Source: Streptomyces actinomycinicus (lineage in GTDB: Bacteria; Actinomycetota; Actinomycetes; Streptomycetales; Streptomycetaceae). Taken from it: 64,000 nt of DNA. The notes beneath the pieces were generated by a model, which had not been told where the DNA came from, searched no databases, and was given only the letters and a program-made list of their open reading frames with translations. Of the stretch, positions 61,300 through 64,000 are shown one piece after another. The stretch is taken from contig NZ_JAERRK010000012.1 of the NCBI RefSeq assembly GCF_016741775.1, positions 124,001-188,000 on the forward strand, given 5' to 3'. The translations under genes and the position numbers were made by a program. Within the stretch, counting starts at the first letter, position 1. Each line of letters starts with the position of its first letter.

Positions 61300-61854
61300 T
61301 CAGAAGAGCGGCTCCGGCAGCACACCCTCCAGGGCGAGCAGTTTCCGCTTGGTCTCGAGGCCGCCCCCGAAGCCGCCGATGCCACCGTCGCTCTCGACCA
61401 CGCGGTGGCAGGGCACCACCACCGGCAGCGGGTTGGCGCCCATCGCCGCCCCGACCGCCTGTGCCCCGCCGGGCTGGCCGACCCGCCCGGCCAGGTCGCC
61501 GTATCCGACGACGGTGCCGTACGGCACACCGGACGCCAGCTCGCGCAGCACCTGCCGGTTGAAGCCGGAGATCAGCGACCAGTCCAGCGGCAGGTCGAAA
61601 TCGTGCCGGTCACCCGCGAAATACGCCCTGACCTGGCGTATCGCCTCCGCCAGCAGCGGCGCGTCCGGATCTTCCAGGGTGCCGCCGCCCAGCCGTGCGG
61701 CCAGCCGCTCCAGCGCCCGGTCGCGCACCGCGTCCGAGGCGTGGAAGACGATGTTGACGAGGCCCTCGCGGGTCGCCGCCAGCATCAGCGGGCCGATGTC
61801 CGTGCCGACGACGGCCCACACGACCCGCTGCTCAACCTGCCCGTGGCTGTCCAT
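61300..61854 (-). CDS. ogt: Methylated-DNA-protein-cysteine methyltransferase
   Basis: The 184-residue protein has the O6-alkylguanine transferase core with the acceptor cysteine in VVVPCHRVV, the helix-turn-helix FNRQVLRELASGVPYGTVVGYG-like region, and the final IGGFGGGLETKRKLLALEG. It removes alkyl groups from guanine in a suicide reaction. The ATG lies six bases after the -10 of a DNA-damage-type promoter, so the message is probably leaderless. The C-terminus faces the VOC gene with 16 bases between. Confidence 0.94.
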   Translation of the reverse strand: MDSHGQVEQRVVWAVVGTDIGPLMLAATREGLVNIVFHASDAVRDRALERLAARLGGGTLEDPDAPLLAEAIRQVRAYFAGDRHDFDLPLDWSLISGFNRQVLRELASGVPYGTVVGYGDLAGRVGQPGGAQAVGAAMGANPLPVVVPCHRVVESDGGIGGFGGGLETKRKLLALEGVLPEPLF

Positions 61855-61860
61855 GTGCCC

Positions 61861-61883
61861 ACGGTACGACCCGGCACTGACAA
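61861..61883 (-). promoter_or_regulatory. DNA-damage-type (RecA-NDp/PafBC-like) promoter of ogt
   Basis: On the minus strand TTGTCAGTG, eight bases (CCGGGTCG), then TACCGT, six bases before the ogt ATG. It is an exact match to TTGTCAGTG-N8-TAnnnT, and the box plus spacer are nearly identical to those of uvrB. Confidence 0.85.
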
Positions 61884-61895
61884 CGCCCGCCCGGC

Positions 61896-62768
61896 TCAGT
61901 CCGTGCCGAGTGCCGCCCGCACCACGTCGGGCTTGTTCGTGATGACCCCGTCGACCCTGTAGCCGGCGACCAGGCGGGCGGTGGCCGCGTCGTTCACCGT
62001 CCAGGCGAACACCCCGAGCGGCTTGTCGTGCGGTCCGTCGAAGGCGTGCACGGCAGCGACGTAGCCCAGGGACAGCGACCCGTACGAGGGATTGATCAGA
62101 TCGGTGAAGCGTGCGAACCAGTGGAGCTGCGCCACGGTCGGCGTACCGAGGTAGGCGGTGGTGACCGCGGGCCTCAGCTCGTGGACGGTGCGTACGCTGC
62201 CGGCGCTGAAGCTCTGCACGATCAGCCGCTCCAGGTGCCCGCGGTCGAGCCAGCCCTCGTTGCCGAGGAGCTTCAGCGTCTCCTGCTCGATGCCCGGGTA
62301 CAGCTCCGGGTTCTTGATCTCCAGGAGCAGCTTCCCGTGGTTGCCCTCGACCCTGCGCAGGTACTGGTCCAGCGTCGGCACGCGCGCGCCAGCGTACGCG
62401 GGGGAGAACCAGCTGCCCGCGTCGAGCCGGGCGACCTCGGCGGCGGTGAAGTCCTTCACCTTCCACGGCGCCCGTCCGGGGAAGACGTCCTCGACGTTCG
62501 TGGTGCGCTGCAGGCTGTCGTCGTGCAGGACGACCAGCCGGCCGTCCTTGGTGCGCTGGACGTCGTTCTCGACCCAGGTGAAGCCCAGCTCGGCGGCCTT
62601 GTCGATGGCGGCCAGCGTGTTCTCGGGAGCGTAGGCGGAGGCACCCCGGTGCGCGATCACCGTGGGCACGCCGTGCTCGCCCGCACGCGCGCGTGAGGTG
62701 GGGCTCAGCAGTATCGCCGTCGTGACCAGACCTGCGGCGACCATGGCGGCAACCACGCGTGCGTACAT
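61896..62768 (-). CDS. Secreted glycerophosphodiester phosphodiesterase
   Basis: The 290-residue protein has a Sec signal (ARVVAAMVAAGLVTTAILL) and the GDPD core: VIAHRGASAYAPENTLAAI, ENDVQRTKDGRLVVLHDDSL (catalytic His and metal Glu/Asp), LLEIKNPELYPG, and FAWTVNDAATARLVAGYRVD, VDGVITNKPD at the end. It hydrolyses glycerophosphodiesters outside the cell to glycerol 3-phosphate and alcohol, useful in phosphate and lipid salvage. The ATG has a GAGGGAG site. It is divergent from the MHYT gene. Confidence 0.95.
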   Translation of the reverse strand: MYARVVAAMVAAGLVTTAILLSPTSRARAGEHGVPTVIAHRGASAYAPENTLAAIDKAAELGFTWVENDVQRTKDGRLVVLHDDSLQRTTNVEDVFPGRAPWKVKDFTAAEVARLDAGSWFSPAYAGARVPTLDQYLRRVEGNHGKLLLEIKNPELYPGIEQETLKLLGNEGWLDRGHLERLIVQSFSAGSVRTVHELRPAVTTAYLGTPTVAQLHWFARFTDLINPSYGSLSLGYVAAVHAFDGPHDKPLGVFAWTVNDAATARLVAGYRVDGVITNKPDVVRAALGTD

Positions 62769-62930
62769 GCGTACTCCCTCGCGTCGACGAACACCGACAG
62801 CACCAGACTGACAGCAGACGGTCAACGGCACCCGGGGTGCACGATGACCACAGATTGAATGGAGATGTCCCAGCACGCTCACGGGTGCCGCACAAGTGAG
62901 GCAAGGGCGTGTTTCTTTGCCGGAAAATCG

Positions 62931-62959
62931 TTCGACCATTCCGGTGGGGGTCATACTCT
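62931..62959 (+). promoter_or_regulatory. Candidate promoter of the MHYT gene (TTCGAC-17-TACTCT)
   Basis: TTCGAC at 62931-62936 and TACTCT at 62954-62959 with a 17-base spacer, about 90 bases before the ATG, in an AT-richer part of the divergent gap. Confidence 0.4.
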
Positions 62960-63049
62960 CTGCGAAAACCCTGACCGCCGGAGCGGTCCTGGGACGGGGG
63001 CATATTTCAGGTATTTCCGGGACGCAACAGGGCGGAAAGGCAGCCGCGG

Positions 63050-63928
63050 ATGCAAGGCACGGTCGACGGATTCAGCTACGGGGCCGTCACCCCGGTAGTG
63101 GCCTACCTGATGGCCTGCCTCGGGGGTGCCCTGGGCCTGCGGTGCACCACCCGGTCCCTGCTGGTCACACACTCCCGGCGCCCCGCCTGGCTGGCCCTCG
63201 GCTCGGCGGCGATCGGCTCCGGCATCTGGACCATGCACTTCGTCGCCATGATGGGCTTCTCCATCAACGAGGCACCGCTCCACTACGACAAGTCCATGAC
63301 CTACGCGAGCCTCGGCCTCGCAATCCTCATGGTCGGCGTCGGGATCTTCATCGTCGGTTACCGGGGCGCCACCGGGACCCCGCTGTTCACCGGCGGCACG
63401 ATCACCGGTCTGGGCGTCGCCTCGATGCACTACCTCGGGATGGCGGGCGTCCGTTTCCACGGACGGTTCACCTACAACACGTTCACCGTCGCCGTCTCCG
63501 TCGTCATAGCGGTCGTCGCCGCCACCGCAGCCCTGTGGGCCGCCGGGCGCGTCCGCGGCTTCCTGTGGAGCGTGGGCGCGAGCCTCGTCATGGGACTCGC
63601 GGTCACCGGCATGCACTACACCGGGATGGCCGCACTCGGCGTCCACCTCGACGGCGCCCCCCACGCGGTCGCCGGCGCACCGGCCGCGTCCGCGCTCGCG
63701 CCGATGCTGATCGGGCCGCTCGCCTTCCTGCTCCTGGCCGGCGTCGTCGTGATCTTCGATCCGCTGATGGTGACGGGCCGGCCCGGCTGGCGCGACGGCG
63801 AGCACAAACCCGGGGTACCGGCCACCGAGGTCGCCTCCCACACGGACCGCCGCCCCGCCCTGCACGCCGGCCGCCCGCCGGCCCGCAGGCCCGGGCACCA
63901 CAGGGCCCGCACTCCGCAGAACCGCTGA
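63050..63928 (+). CDS. MHYT-domain integral membrane sensor
   Basis: The 292-residue protein has about seven hydrophobic helices and the three MHYT-type motifs: WTMHFVAMMGF, VASMHYLGMAGV and GMHYTGMAAL. The family is thought to bind copper and sense a gas or redox signal (NO, CO or O2). Unlike many members it has no attached GGDEF/EAL or kinase domain; only a short His/Arg/Pro-rich cytoplasmic tail follows. The ATG has GGAAAGG upstream. The 3' end leads straight into the uvrB promoter. Confidence 0.92.
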   Translation: MQGTVDGFSYGAVTPVVAYLMACLGGALGLRCTTRSLLVTHSRRPAWLALGSAAIGSGIWTMHFVAMMGFSINEAPLHYDKSMTYASLGLAILMVGVGIFIVGYRGATGTPLFTGGTITGLGVASMHYLGMAGVRFHGRFTYNTFTVAVSVVIAVVAATAALWAAGRVRGFLWSVGASLVMGLAVTGMHYTGMAALGVHLDGAPHAVAGAPAASALAPMLIGPLAFLLLAGVVVIFDPLMVTGRPGWRDGEHKPGVPATEVASHTDRRPALHAGRPPARRPGHHRARTPQNR

Positions 63929-63938
63929 TCGGAACCCG

Positions 63939-63961
63939 TTGTCAGTGGGGGGTCGTACGGT
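63939..63961 (+). promoter_or_regulatory. DNA-damage-type (RecA-NDp/PafBC-like) promoter of uvrB
   Basis: TTGTCAGTG at 63939-63947, eight bases (GGGGGTCG), then TACGGT at 63956-63961, seven bases before the uvrB ATG. Exact match to the actinobacterial damage-promoter form. Confidence 0.87.
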
Positions 63962-63968
63962 GGATGGC

Positions 63969-64000
63969 ATGCGGCCCGTTTCCCACATCGAACGCACGGT
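63969..64000 (+). CDS. uvrB: Start of excinuclease ABC subunit B (3' partial)
   Basis: Only ten complete codons are visible (MRPVSHIERT). They match the recognisable N-terminus of actinobacterial UvrB, which verifies damage and loads UvrC in nucleotide excision repair. The damage-type promoter seven bases upstream supports the call. With so little sequence the identity rests on N-terminal recall plus promoter type. Confidence 0.75.
   Translation, partial: MRPVSHIERT

Overview
The window is a contiguous piece of a Streptomyces chromosome. The DNA has very high GC, with strongly GC-biased third codon positions. TTA codons are almost absent, GTG starts are common, and coupled genes often overlap as GTGA or ATGA. 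The gene content (pyk, an ANTAR response regulator, a liv operon, polA, rpsA, PAC2, coaE, uvrB) is core housekeeping. I see no prophage, plasmid or CRISPR signature.

Left part (1-10 kb): the 3' end of an aminopeptidase N gene, an NmrA-like reductase, a two-gene siderophore-type unit (PLP decarboxylase plus flavin N-monooxygenase, overlapping ATGA), a Tat-exported 5'-nucleotidase and pyruvate kinase. Between pyk and the response regulator sit a LAGLIDADG-type homing endonuclease ORF and an odd 75-nt tRNA gene with a CAA anticodon and a short variable region.

10-35 kb: pdtaR-like regulator, the livK-H-M-G-F branched-chain amino-acid ABC operon on the minus strand, a small lipoprotein, a hotdog thioesterase behind an FdhF/YdeP molybdoenzyme, polA, a DUF4184 membrane protein, a secreted lytic transglycosylase, an SPW_0924 small protein, DUF3068, HrpB helicase, a methyltransferase, and rpsA with a textbook promoter, a structured leader and a strong terminator.

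35-50 kb: PAC2 protein, coaE, TPR protein, DUF6343, a GNAT-like protein, a methyltransferase, a family-5 uracil-DNA glycosylase, a FUSC transporter, a P450, a DUF899 protein and an ABC exporter. Next comes a WhiJ-type regulatory cluster (small protein, HATPase anti-sigma-like kinase, XRE/DUF5753, DUF397). The exporter and the HATPase gene each carry a TTA codon, so both are candidates for bldA (tRNA-Leu-UUA) control.

50-64 kb: a MocR regulator divergent from an AhpD-like protein, a solitary gltD, DUF1772, DUF2293, a uridine-kinase-like protein with a degenerate P-loop, CorA, a methyltransferase remnant, psuG-psuK, a VOC protein, ogt, GDPD, an MHYT sensor and the start of uvrB.

Two signals cross gene boundaries. 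First, polA, ogt and uvrB share a TTGTCAGTG-N8-TAnnnT type promoter, which is the DNA-damage promoter architecture known from actinobacterial recA and the PafBC regulon. Second, most longer intergenic gaps hold short tandem-repeat arrays with unrelated units of 16-60 bp, several of them starting on or just after a stop codon.
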